Shown here: positions 1 through 13,452 of the stretch, piece after piece
How positions within the stretch are numbered: position 1 is the first letter of the stretch
Layout of the letters: the number at the start of each line of letters is the position of its first letter
Assembly (NCBI RefSeq): GCF_002443255.2
Contig: NW_019211456.1
Location: 51,024,486 to 51,088,485 of the forward strand
Length of the DNA: 64,000 nucleotides
Direction of reading: 5' to 3'
From: Varroa destructor
Taxonomy: Eukaryota > Arthropoda > Arachnida > Mesostigmata > Varroidae
The notes under the pieces: generated by a model
Told to the model about the DNA's origin: nothing
Database searches by the model: none
The model's input: only the letters and a program-made list of their open reading frames with translations
Position numbers and translations under genes: made by a program

Positions 1-291
1 AAGAAGTACCAAAGGCAGATATTACTTCATCCGGTCCGAATTTTCCTGCTAGCAACAATTCCACCCATTATAGCTGCGATATTGAAGATGGCTATTGCGA
101 TAAATATTCAGCAAGATGTACACGTAGTTCAGCATTACTATTATTCTATAGAATAATAATGATGAACAAAAATATAAACAAGTTCTAATTCGACTCGAGT
201 CAGGGGGTCCGTTTTAACCCCCAACTCTACGTGCATATATTTGTTATATAAGGCAGGCTGTGTCTCTATTACCGTTTACTTGAAATTGCAG
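1..291 (+). other. Intron sequence upstream of the first visible KChIP exon
   Basis: No coding segment is visible here. The stretch ends in a pyrimidine-containing tract and a CAG 3' splice site at 289-291 and must belong to the intron preceding the exon at 292, because that exon begins in the middle of a codon (two bases AC complete a codon started upstream). The N-terminal exons of the gene, including EF-hand 1, lie outside the window. Confidence 0.7.
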
Positions 292-3200
292 ACGTTACCC
301 TATACGCGCATTATTTGTTCATGGCCTTCGACCAGGACCATAATGGCACCGTCACTTTCCAGGATTTTGTCACAGGACTTTCCGCTCTTTCCAAAGGTAC
401 AATAATTGATAGTTGTTTTTCAGATAATTTCTCGTATTTTTTTTATGCTATGATCGTAGTCAAGTACTCGCACGGAGCACACGACTGAGCAAAGGCACAT
501 CGAAACTGGCATAACATTAAGGACGAGTTAAGGACATTTGTTCATGCCTCAGGTAATCGTATGTATAACATGCTCATGCGCGAGTACTTGGTTAGCCACG
601 GAATATGTTCTTTCTGTCTAATATGTGCGATTGGCCTGATATTAAAAACGCTATTTTTTTAGATCCTATAGGGCGTGGCAGATAATAGATACGCATTATA
701 TAAGTATATTGAATCTTAGGGTGGAGTAGCTTCACGGATTGGCAAAATTTCTGTTCATAATTTAATGTCTCTCTAACGAGCCCGACCGATACGAACGTGT
801 CACTGCTAAACACGGCAACTTCGCCGGACTTCATTACCGAAGTTTTAGAACATTTCTTTTTCAAAAATCCTTCAAACTATGAATGGGTTAATTCGATAGA
901 ATCATTTTATCTTAAGGTCAAATCTGACTTTATCATGTGACTGATCTTTTTAATACAAATGTCGTAGTTTGTGATTAGTCTAAAACAGCTGCGCTATGAC
1001 ATAAGTTTAGAAAAATATCAACTGTGTGCTTTTATTGAACTTATAAACGGTAGCTAGGATTATAAAGACACAATATATATATATATAATGAGATCTGTTT
1101 AATGATATACACACATCATTTAATAAATCTCACGAGTATAATGATAGGAGCTACCTTAACAAAGGCGTCTCTCCTTGACGAGACGACAACGAAATGATTC
1201 CGAAAGTAATTGTATTATACCGACTAAACTTCCGAAGGAGAGGTTTAAGTAATAATAGATTACCCCTCAAAGGACATTAGTTGCCCACTGTTGACTCATA
1301 TTCACATTAGTTTTCTACCTATTTAGTAAAATGTGTCGATCATTTTAGACGATTCTAGTTTTCGAGGGGTTTTTTGTGACTAAGTCAAAATCATTCATAT
1401 ACGACATGGGTCAAGAAATATAATCCTATTTGATTGCGTGATGACCTGCTATCTTTAGCGTTAGTTTTGAAGCATGTAACACGCAAGTACGAGATGGTGA
1501 CTATATCACGGAAGTATACATAAGCATTCAGCAATAAAAGCGAAGGTGCGACCGATAACTAGAACTGGAATCACCGTCGACTTATTGAACAGGCCGGTCT
1601 CCTCTATGACAATCGAGAAGCCAACTAAAAAATTGTCTATTAAGAAGTATACAATTTTTCCTGCTTTAACTGCTCAATGTAATTGTATCATATATAAAGA
1701 CATTCAGATACAGGTACAGTAAATTTACCGTAAAGTGTTTGACAGATTTTAATTTTTCCGAGGACCAAAAACGCTGTCTTGTAGAACTCCGTTTAAGAAG
1801 AACGTTGAAGAAGAAAAACGTTAACTTTGTTTACGTAGTGGTAAGGAAATGTTAAGGCAGACCGCATCTTTCCCTTGAATACATCATTGAATTCAAGATT
1901 TTCCATTGAAAGCGTCTACTTAGCCCGATAAAAGTCACACAGTGACTATATATATAGACCTCATGTTCGATTCTCGGAATGTCGCATATTCGAGACGCTA
2001 CACCGTCCGCTGGTTGCCTACCATCGAGCCGTTCCCATGATCGTTCGAGGGCCTACCTACAACGTAACATCGTCCGCCATGCAGCCCTTTTCCAGCGCCT
2101 TGCCCCGTCATATGGGCCCGAATACACTGTTGTCCGGACATCATTTGCCGTAAAAAATTATACGTAGTAGTAGTAGGGCGTGACCATATATCAAATTGGT
2201 TGATTTGTGAAGTGCGCCAACCGAGCCTCTACTTCCATTACAGTTAGAATCATTGCTCAATTCTGTGAGGAACCGGGTATGGGACGGCTCACTATACTTC
2301 ATTATTATTAATTGAAGATAAAATTGTATAAACATAACAAGGGAGCTAAATTTTCTAAAAAGTATTTACACAAATGTCTTTAAGCAGCAGTCGGATCGTA
2401 AGCAAGCCTTCCGAGGATCTCACGAGATGCTTCCAATTGGAGATCAAACTTCAAATATAAGGCGACTGCTTGCATTCTGCGATAATTTGGCTTATATGAT
2501 CTATATGCAAAAATGTCATTGCTCAGCGCTATACATATCTAGTGCTTATTATGTTTAACCCGTTTGCTGGTTATTAACCGGTAACGATAAACGATAAATT
2601 TCTGTATATTACTGTAATAGTTAGTGAGATGCTTATACACAGTTGTACGTATGAAGACTTGTAACCGGTATTTTAAGGACTTTATATCGGGTGTCTTCAA
2701 CGAATGTAGATAAAAAAAAAAAAGCCCTTCAACGGTATTGACAAACCCGTTATTGACGAATGAGTTTCTCTACTCTTCTGTATTATCTTGTTATATTGTA
2801 GGGCTTGACATTTGAATTTACGTAAAAAAAATCCTTGAATACAATCCGCCGCAAATGTCAAATACAGTCAAGATTTTTGAAATATTGAGAGTTTTAGTAG
2901 TAGTTTGATCTTCACGAACAAAAGCGTATAACCACTGATTCTGAAGACATCGAATTACGCGATCTTGGAAGAGATTGCATTGCCTGCAGCCGACGTTCGA
3001 TGGCAGAAAATGTGTTGTATCTAACTGTGCAAACGCAAGGAAGACTAAGCTCACCTTTTCGTCTGCTTACTCACAGATGTTTAAATCGAAAACGAGCTAT
3101 CTTACTCGACCGAAAAAACATTACTACTCGATCGTAATTGTACCATTATATTCAGTTGACAACGCACCAGTATGGGCACAAATGGTACTTATTGGAAGAA

Positions 3201-6200
3201 CGTCCCGCCCTTATATAGCAATGGCAATGCCTCGAACTGTTAATACGGGCATAACACTTGGCTGCGTGACCCATTGAGTCGTACGCGCTCTCACCCACTT
3301 CTTGCCAATATAGCAGACGCAGTGATTTCCGTTAATCGTCGTCCAGGATTTGCTGTGAAGAGGTTGTGTGTACCCCAACTATTGTTGAGCCGTCGTTGTA
3401 GCTGCTCTATTTGCTTGAAGCAAAACTTTAGCCTCGCCTGCGGGGACCGTGTTCGGTGACACACATACGAGAGATCTTCTACGAGTCGAATTAAGATCTA
3501 GTAGTGTCGGTTACAACCGTCTACGTGCTCTAAGGCACCGCCACAGGCCCTTGGCCTTGCAGCTTGGCCAACCACTACGTCCATACTCGAATTAACTAGT
3601 CTTCAGTCAACTTCACTTCGACGTTTCTATTCTCTCGCGGTCACCAAGTTCACTGGTCATGCTCTAGTACCGGCAAAAGTGCCATTTATTCAAGCAATAC
3701 CTCGACAGAAATGGCTATGATATATAGCCACGGGCTATATACATACATATATATGTATTAAACTTTCAGGTCCTGCTCACTGATAAATCGTCGATTACAA
3801 AATTCATTCACCAATGATAGGAAAAATGCCGAAGCGAAATCTGGAAAATGAGTAAATGGAATAGGAGGTCCCGCCTAAATAAGGGGGCTTAGCACGGAGT
3901 AGGGTGACTTCCTTTGTTCACTCGATGCAACTAGGCTTGACCGCGCTGCTTTCTATCGGATCCCAAAGTACAGGATCCTTCCACTCCTATCGAACGCACA
4001 GTATCGTCTTCATGGCATAGGTTCAATTTTTTGAGTTTAGGCCTGTTTCCTGCAACTACTTTTTCTATTTTCTGCTTTATATTTATGTGGACACCATTTC
4101 TCGTCCCCGTTGACAATTTTGTATAGAAACCAAATTCACGACCTGTTTACGGAACGTTATCTTTCTAAAGCGCCTTCGATTGGTTTTCGTTGATGTGAGT
4201 TGACCGATCAGGTCCGGGTGCATCGTTCATTTCCAAGATGGCACAGCTGATTTTTGCAAACTAGTCGTGAGCAATTAGAGTCGCAGTTGTTTACGGCGCA
4301 AACCTCTATGCTGTTTCAGCGGCTGTCGGATCTTGACAAAGAACGAAATGAAGTAGATGTTGAAAATGCGCCTCTTCTACTTGGAACCTTCCATTTTCGC
4401 AACAATCCGCATAATGTCGCGGTCACTACATAGAAAAATTGCCTCGGATTTACAGAGAAAAAGGCGTTTTCAGACACTATTTAGAAAAAAGGCGTAAAAC
4501 CAAAAGGATACATATATGTATAATACTGGCTGGGTTGTGGTCGAATATTTTTCCCGTCTACAATACAGAAGCTCGTACTGCAACGGGCATGTAAATACGA
4601 ATACAGAAAAAAGAGATAATTTTAAATATGATTTTGTCATTTAGACAATCATTTTTGTCTTTTCAGTGCATCGATTCTTCTACCGCTGGTCATATTTGCT
4701 TTTATAGTTACATAATATAGACCATCCGTTGAAATTTAATTGCTTGTACCCTTTAACGTACGATTCGTTTTGTACTAGCATATAATCAGTATAATCCGAT
4801 AATGAGAGAATGCATTTTGAGCATATACATGAAACTAATTCTATAATTTTTGCAAATCATGCCCTGTTATACGAGATGTCAACTAATTGATCGCTACTTC
4901 GATATCGAAGGCCTCATATGACTCCGTAGCTTTGTAAGTGGCCACAGCCACGCGCCCACTCTTACACAGGATTCTACTTTTCGTCTATTGTTGCCTGGCC
5001 TGCAATTCCCCAGATATCCCATTTTCAGGAAAAGGACGTTCCATCTTGTTGCGACACATCCTTTACACATGAGTATAGCAGTCAAGCCACCTGTACGTTG
5101 GCTATACTGTATGCAGTATTGGGCAACAAGGAGTCTGCCCACAGGTCTATCCTTAGTTCACGGCTGTACATCGGTCAGTGCAAGCCGATACCAAGCAATA
5201 AAACAGGAGTCTTCAATAACAGGCGCGTCATTATGGCAGCAAGAAGCAATAAGGCCAACTAGGCTAAAACTACCACGATGACAAGAAATTCTCGGCCTTG
5301 CAATTTCACACACATTCCCGAACCTTCGCTGCCTAAGTTAAATAAGGAAGGAACAAAATAATAATAACGGCCAAACTGCTGAGGCATCAAGTAAGCATGC
5401 ACGCTTTTACAGTTCTGTGCATTCGACGTCTCATGCATTAATTATTATTATTATTATTATATACAAAAACAATGAACCGATAAAAACCGAGAAGCATATC
5501 TAGAAACTAACGTCCATCTTCCTGTTTCAGTCGCTGAGCCGTAGGAACTCTTATGTATGAAGTTCGCGATTTATTCGTGTTGCCAAAGTATGGCGAGCTG
5601 ACTCTACATGACCAATTTAATTTATTGCTATTTTCCGGCCTGTCTTAAAGAGGCTTACTTACGTTAGACAAGGCCTGAGATCGTACAGAAAGTCCATCAC
5701 TTTGTTAGATAAGAACATTGGTGGTACGTATTAAGCATTGCGATCAAATGTAGGTATATTAAATATATCCTTTATTTTAGGACCTGATTTAGAGGGTGAA
5801 GAAAATCTGATTCTCGGTTATTGGGGGCTAATATCGCTATAACACCTAGAATAATATCAAATGAAATATTCAAAGGCTTCTTGATGAACCAGCAGGACAA
5901 CAAGTTCGCTTTATTCTATCATACTTTAGTTAATCATGGAAAAATACAACTACTGCAAGATAAAATCTGCTATGTATGCATCTGGTAACAAGCTTCTTGC
6001 CGACAAGGGCTTATGGATAACTTGAGTAGTTGGAGCCACGATCGGCTTGCGTCAGGTGATGAGTACTCCCGCTTAGGCCAAGTGTTGTTATCCTTCTGAG
6101 CCCTCATCTCTAGAAAACAACGGCAGGAGCTCAGTTGAATTCCTAGGCACAAATCCGATATTTGGTGCAAAAATGTCGCCAACTAATGTCGAAGTTAGAG

Positions 6201-9200
6201 CATACTATGAGCAGACGACAGCTGATATATAGATAAATCGTGCAGGATCTAAATATGCAGAAGAGTTTTTCTTAGCCTGTTTACGCTAGTGAGAAACAGT
6301 TTATCCGCTATTTTTGGCATAAGGAGAAAGACAACATGCTCTAGAACGAAAGAGCAAGCTCACTGCACACGGGAACGCAGGCCGTCTCGTTGTTTTAATC
6401 AGATATCAACTACTATGCAATGCCTGTCTGCAGAACGAATCCCCATTAAGATTAAAGGCTTCCTTTCTTGCCTAAAATCGACGATTTGCGTTTATGCTAG
6501 TTCTCTGCACCTTCTAAAAAACAGGGGAACCTCTTAATGACCTTCAATAGAGTTTAGATCTAAAGCGCTTGAAAATTCATTAGAACGTCTCAAACAACAT
6601 TCTTGGTACACCAGGATTTTTTTCTATGTAAAAATTTACGGGAGTTTCAAGTAAGCAGGTATCAACTCTTACTTAAGTTGTCCGGGTAAGCTCGCGCGAC
6701 TATTTGTCCTGAAACATTTTTACGCTACTTGGACGTTTTAAGCCTTTGGGGCTCCTAGCTTGCTATTAGCTTAAAATTTAGTTCCACTAGAATGTACTAT
6801 ACATATCGTATATGAGTGACGCCTTAGCGAATAACAGGGAATATTGTCAAAATTACGGGTGAATAGTTTATCCCGTAATAAAGCGAGAATAACCGTGGAT
6901 GATGCTTATACTAAATATACCTAACCGCTAGGAATGACACTTCTAGCAAATACAAAAAGTGGCGCTGAAATGTCGGTTTTTACAGTCCTAGAAGCGATTA
7001 AAAGAAAACGTAGTTGTGCTGCCTTGCATATCGCATTAATGGGTAACATTTTTGTTTGCTTACCATAAGGACACGTTGTGGCCTTGGTTCGACTCCGAGC
7101 ATAGACACACTTCGTTTAGTGTTGTGTCCTAGCCATCTGATAGAATGCCCAAACACGATATCGGACGTAGAACTAGAAACACAAAGAGGCAGCGTTAGGG
7201 CTGGCACAACACCAGCAATAAAAACAACGACAATAGGCCGAGCATCGCGACGTTGGTTCTGATGGCCGCGACATGAGATTGCCTGACAAAGGCACGCAGG
7301 GCAAAAAAGGTATTTAACTGTCGTTTTTAGCGTGTCTCGGCTTTACATGTTGACTATGTAATTTTCTCTATTTCTGTATGGCCTTACGATCTCCTAGAAA
7401 GTTTTCGATACAATGCCGGACAACGGTTTCCAATAAATAACAAGTGGTCTATGATATCTCACATTTCATATTCAAGATTGACTAACCTCAGTTATTTGAG
7501 TATCTAAGAAAACGCTCAGCTGTCACAGTCAGCTTTACCTACCTCGCATGACAACAGGTAGTAACAGGTAAAACTGAAAATTTCTCGATAACTTCACGAA
7601 TCATATTATTGAAGAAGAGCTCCGTACGCCTTATACTTCGAAAGTTAGTGCTCTCAATTTGCCTTAGATTCGCGGGGCCGTAAACAATTTCCCAACCTGG
7701 TTATCGGCGTGGATAGTGGTGCTTTTAAGTTTCGTCTACGATTCTAGCAAGGTAATAGCTCTCGTAAAATACATATTATATTTACTTAAAAAGTTCAGTC
7801 CGGGCAATGCGGTTGTGGAGGATAGATCATCGATATGATCAAAAATCTGACTCGAGAGGGCATTCAGTTTCTGCAGAAGATCACCGTGGAAGCATTATAG
7901 ATAAAATAAGAAGAATTTCTAGTGTTTCCAGGTAAGACAGCGGTAATAGAGCCAAATCATATTATCTACTACGTGAATGTGGGAAGTGCTTATGTAAGCG
8001 CACCTATGCAAACTTAAGGTGAATCCGAGAAAATAGACATATTTCTATATCACCCAGTTTTTCTCTTTGAACAAATTTTAAAGCAACTTGGCAGACCTCT
8101 GACCGGCTTCCCTCAGCTAAAGGTTCACCCATCAAGCCTATCACAATGACTTTGTTTTTGTATGAAGGATAAATAACAGAACGACATAGTCCTCTTTGTG
8201 TTAGAACTGTTAATGGACTTCAATGGCATTTTCGGGTTGAACTTAGCAGATCTCGCCTTTGTCATTTCTAGGATCCCGGAGTTTTTGTGCAACCTATTCG
8301 CGGTAACATTTCGCTGATGTATACAATATATGGTCACGTTTAGAGATGTGTTGTGGTAACTGAGTTGGCAACTTTTATTTCGCAAAGTTTAGTCATTTGG
8401 AACTTTAATCGTCCCTGCATTCTGAATTTGGGAAAAGTGCAAGCAAAGGGAGCTCTAGCAGTGATTAAGTTGAACTGCTGGAGGAGAACCGAGCGTCCTT
8501 GGAGGCGCCGCCGCACTCGAAGTGAGCTATGAATTTGTTTTATAGCACACTGAGTACAAAACACGATCGTTTGCCTATGTAACCCTGACAATATGATTCA
8601 AGTTAACAAAATAAAAAACAATACAGGAAACTTAAGATGCAATTGCTTAGCTCTCCCAATAGTTACGGCAAATTTACAAAGAACTTCTACAACATAATGT
8701 TACGAATTATTTAAAAGTGGCATTCTGTTATCCCTATGCTGTATAATGCTTCGAGTGTCTAGCCTGAATTCTCTAACGGTCTCAGTTGAACGCTCCGATT
8801 GTATTTCACTGCGTGCATAGTACCTTGCGTGCTAGCCAGTCTTACGACGATAACAGCCTCGGCACACAAAGAGTCGAAACGGTTTCGTATAAAAATGGTC
8901 GTGCAATTAAAGTTGGCTTTTAGGAAAGAACACGTCGTAAAACAACGCGAACTTTTATTCAGCTGTAACCTGGACAGTTTCCTAGAGGCTGAAATAATCA
9001 ATACAGATAAATAGTTTCTTATTTCAAAAAATCTATTATTTACGTTTATAATTTTTCAAAGAAACTTCTACAAATCTAGGAACATCGAGCCTGCAGATCC
9101 ACGTTTACGTTATGTCATAGGGAGTAGAAAAGCATTGCCAAAGGTCCATTGAGGTTTCGGTTTGAAATATTGTTTCTAGTAGAGAAAATTATTTCCTATG

Positions 9201-12200
9201 TGCACTAATCAGATATACCTAACAGATGTGCCCTTGAGTAGACTGTCTTCCAAACAATGTCCGGAACTAATTTGCAATACCTAGACCAACGTGAGATAAA
9301 CCACTCCCACGCTATATATATGTGTAACATTGATATACCAGCATTTAAGAAACCGACTAAAACGTTGTGCAACATCCTGTATACATCCAATATTGAACTT
9401 ACAGGGTGTACGTACAATTGCAAATATATCTTGAGAGTTTAATGTATTCTCTCGCAGAATTTATTACTGTCTATTTTCTTTTAAAGGGCGTTTGAGTAGT
9501 ACTGCCAGACACTATTAGAACGAGGCCTAATTTAAGTGATCCGGTAAAAGGGGGCTCAACCCTGGCGGTTCCATCAAGACCACTATCTACCACTAGCTCT
9601 TAGTTCCTCCTTTGAGCGTTTCCCCGAACCTCCTGAGAATCTCTTCTACCTTTTCTAATGGTCCTATGGATTAAAGGGACGAATGTTACGTGTTACTAGA
9701 TTCGGGGATTATTACTGTTCGGTATTTTCTATTTATTATTTCAACATAATGTCGTTCTCACGTACGATTGAAATGGTATGATTTGTGGTTACCGTTTTTT
9801 TAGATTATGTATACGGTTTCTGTTCCTGTTTTACCTTATTAGAAAACCCTCATCGCGGGGAGCGAAATCTATATTGGTATTAGTCGCGTACGCGTACGCC
9901 ATTTCGTGTGACGACCGAAGTTATGACAAGTTAGAGAAAATTGCCTCGAGGGAACTGATCATTGTCTATAGAAGAACAATAGTTATACATGTATAGATAA
10001 TAGTATTCTCCATCATTGTTTATAACCTCGAAAAAGCCAGGCTATCACGATATTCTGCTTGATACAAGCTGAGCTGTTATTTTGCCATTGGAGAAAATGG
10101 AGATTGGTCCATTTTCTTTGTAGCATCACCAGCAGAAATCGAAAGGCTGAATCCGTGAGAGCAAAGTCTTTATACAGTACTCCAATGAAGTTATTTCAAA
10201 ATACTTGAACATTTTACATAAAAATACAGCTAAGCTTTTCGAAAAGTAAGCGTTGAGGGTAGCTATTAGTTCCCATTATTTGTACATATATATATATATA
10301 TATCGGAACTATAGCTCGGCTACTGATGGGCAAAAAATTTGTCGAAGGATTGAGCTGTGCAATACAAAAACCATCGTAGACACGAAGGTCACAATAGAGA
10401 TTTGGATGAAATGCTTACTGCATCTTTAAAAAAAAAAAGCCGAACAAGCTTCTAGTGCTCTAGCGCCTAAGATTGACGGTCTGTTGACTGCGGTCAGAGT
10501 ATTTCGCTGCCATTGCCCCACTCCTGGCTTCGAATAATGTAAAGCATCTAGCTTTAGATTATTCTATATATGAGGGGCGGTAAATGGCAAAAAACATACT
10601 TTAGAGCTAAATAATAACGGGTTGTTAACAATCTTTGTGAGCCATCACGCGCATGACGTAACGAAAAAAAACTAGATTGCATTGATCGAGACCTGTTGTA
10701 TTGAGGTACTGAAATACAATTTCACGTATCGCTTTCGGTAATTGATCCTTATGGTCACAGTACGATCGGTTGTTTCTGAATATTGGTATAGGATCTTCAT
10801 CAATGATGATATAGAAATCATAGACGATTGTCTGCGAAGAAGCGCAAGACGTTCGTGTGTCGAAAGTGTGCATGTATATTTGGGCGTGAAATAATAACAT
10901 TTGCACATTATCAGCTGCACTAACCAATTGAACTCAGTGGTGCTTCATGATGAGGGGCTTTACATGGTACACAGTGTGATAAGATGATAGTGTTCTTGAC
11001 TCTTAAAATATGTTTAGAATCTTGCCCGACCCGAAACGCAGATGTTTAAATGATGTGCGCCGGATTATACGCTACTAGGCCAATATATGAGTCGAATATA
11101 TCTGATTATACTATACTTTTATGTGCACGTTTTTTGTACAGGTACACCAAAGGAGAAACTGCTATGGGCTTTTAACCTGTACGACATTAACGGTGACGGA
11201 CGCATTACGAGAGACGAATTGATTGATATTATTTGCTCGGTTTACTCCCTCAGTGCTGATCGGGAAAGGACAGATGGAGCAGATGGGGACGATAGACATT
11301 CGAAGTACAATGAGGCGCAACTATCACATGCCGACCGGGTGTTTCAGGTATTATAACGCAACAAACATGACATGGCCCGATTGCACGCTGTACATCTGGT
11401 CATCTGTCACATTTTTTTGGCAATTTCTGAAAATTTTTGTTAAAAAACGATGCGGGGTTTCCTAAGGCTAACAAGAAATCGTCCTAGATACGTAATGCAT
11501 TTAAGGCATAGTATCATCATATACCCTTTTCTGTCGCACGTTTTGTAAACACAAGACAATGACAGAAATGCTAGATATGTCAAGGTTCGCAAATTACATC
11601 AACGTAAAGACTCGACAAGAGGCGACTCTGCAGGTAGATGGTTCGAGACAAGGGTTCAAGATACTTCCTTATGTGACCAAAGTATAAGTTGTGCAATGCA
11701 ACGTCAGTCCTCTTGAATAGGCAACAGAAAAAAACGGATATTTTTATTGTAACTTATATGAGAAGTCCATGCTTTCTTAACACCTTCGATTACTCCTACT
11801 GTATTATTACGTATTCTCCACTATTGGTAAAGCCTTACTTCTACTAAAAGATTTAGCTGATGTAGGTCTTGCTGGACTTATCTAGAGTTTTTCCAGCAGA
11901 CCTATAAAACCGGATATATACAACATATACTATGCTAATCTTGGCCAACGTCGAAAATTAGCGATGTTCATAATTTTCAGAGAGATGCATCTTAGCGACC
12001 CACACCACGCCGCCCGGGCCTTGCTTGGCATAACTTAATGTGCCGTAAAGTCTCTTGCTACAACGAGATCTCTTCTTAAGAACATGTTTATATGTATATT
12101 TTACCCAAACGAAGGATTCTCAGAAAGAAGATTTTTCAGGTTCTGTAATAGACCAACTAATATTCTCTTAACGCCTTTGAGTAAAATAAACGATGCCGCA

Positions 12201-13287
12201 ATGTGGTTTAGGTGGTTAGATTAGCAGTTAGTCTAGTGTTGGTTTTGCATTGGTAGTCGCTTTAAAAAACAAATTTTGTCATGCTGCTGTCTCATCCTTT
12301 CACGCTCACAACTGATATAAAAAATAAGTATCAAAAAATGGAAAGAGTCAATAAAAATTTGCTCGTTTTCGTTCGTAAGTGCTTATCCGGTGATCCTTTT
12401 TCTATGGCACCAACAACTATATCAAAAAGCCGGAATTTAAGGCTCACTATAAAAATATATTCAAGTATGTTGTAGGGTCTTCAAAAATCCATGGTAAACT
12501 TTAGGAAGAGTTAAGCATAACAAGTTCCTCAAGTTATGAGGTCAAGGCACTGCGACGAGCAGACAAATGTATTTAATATGTTCACCAACTTATAACTTTT
12601 ATTGAAGCCTTAGGCTATACCGGCTCGCTTCTTGGAGGATATGTTCAGCTCCGTGACTCCTGTGTATCTCCTAATAGTGTCTCATCTATATAGTGTGCAG
12701 AATAAGACTGTTGGTCAACAGAACGCTTAGTATGGGGGGTGTCTTTTCCGCGTAAGGTGGGAAAAGGTTGGAAAACGACGGCATAAGGAGTAGTACTATA
12801 AAGCCTCGAAAAAAACTGGCTACTTACGAGGATAGATCCCTGTTGTCGCTTGAGCGCTTCAAAATTTCTTGTTGCCCAAGATCCGCGCAAGTGGCATAAA
12901 TGATACGGCCAGAAGAACGACAAGCGCTGAACGAAGTTAATTTCCATAGTCTTTGCGGCCATATAATATTTTCAAAGAAAAATGTATTTGATACGATGGC
13001 TGGAGGCCGATATTGATTGCAACCAACGTGCGATGGTTGGTTTTCGTTTTACCGACCCAGTTTACTCTGAGCAACGTTCTTAAATCGTCGAATTTGCTGC
13101 ACCGTAATGCGCAATTTTTAAAAAATCATATTTTTTGTATTTTCACATCAGCATCGTCTTCTACATTTTGTAAATTTTTCAGAAGCTCGACTTGAACAAC
13201 GACGGCGTGGTAACCCTAGACGAGTTCGTCACGACATACCTAAACGACGAAGACGCCATCCAGTCGCTTTCTTTTCTTCATCTTTAA
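292..13287 (+). CDS. KCNIP: Kv channel-interacting protein (KChIP), C-terminal three exons, 5'-truncated by window
   Basis: Three coding exons, 292-396, 11142-11347 and 13183-13287, join in phase (AAAG|GTAC, phase 1; TTTCAG|GTATTA, phase 0) and end in TAA. They give about 137 C-terminal residues of a neuronal-calcium-sensor protein. Exon 1 carries YAHYLFMAFD and the EF-hand loop DQDHNGTVTFQD; exon 2 carries KLLWAFNLYD and the loop DINGDGRITRDE; exon 3 carries KLDLNNDGVVTLDEF and ends SLSFLHL. The wording YAHYLF...AFD, the FNLYDIN motif and the TLDEF-to-SL ending match KChIPs better than NCS-1 or neurocalcin. Known family role: Ca2+-binding cytosolic subunits that bind the N terminus of Kv4 (Shal) channels and tune surface density and inactivation. 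Between EF3 and EF4 there is a polar Asp/Arg-rich linker about eight residues longer than in vertebrate KChIP1. EF2 ends its loop in Asp rather than Glu. Typical KChIPs are 215-250 residues, so about 80-110 residues are missing to the left. Confidence 0.93.
397..11141 (+). other. Large KChIP intron (10.7 kb)
   Basis: The intron is bordered by AAAG|GTACAA and TTTTTTGTACAG|GTACACC. It is AT-rich, with short microsatellites: an (AT)n run near 1073-1087, (ATT)n at 5441-5460 and (TA)n at 10286-10303. The open frames inside it (about 60-100 codons on both strands) have no recognisable domain and look like chance. A T-arm-like segment near 7076-7095 is treated in the findings. I see no other gene. 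Confidence 0.75.
11348..13182 (+). other. Second visible KChIP intron (1.8 kb)
   Basis: The intron has a GTATTA donor and a TAAATTTTTCAG acceptor. It has no coding signal I can support; a 105-codon minus-strand frame at 12645-12962 lacks any recognisable domain. Confidence 0.75.
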
Positions 13288-13446
13288 ATATTCAATTGAT
13301 ATTTATATAACATTAGGCGATCTTCTATTCGAAACCTGAGTTTTCTCTATACGAAAGTGTATTTCTTTGCCAGACAGCTGGGTTTGAGTTACGGTTAGTT
13401 GATCGCCAGGGTATTTCAATGCGTTTTATCATTCAGTCAAAAATCT

Positions 13447-13452
13447 AATAAA
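13447..13452 (+). terminator. Polyadenylation signal AATAAA for KChIP
   Basis: A canonical AATAAA lies 160 bases after the KChIP stop codon, the first one downstream of it, and gives a plausible short 3' UTR. Position and motif are seen; use is inferred. Confidence 0.6.

Noticed and set aside
11630..11670. Two box B-like motifs (GGTTCGAGAC and GGTTCAAGA)
   Set aside because: No stem pairing typical of a T-arm and no acceptor stem; not enough for a tRNA or SINE call.
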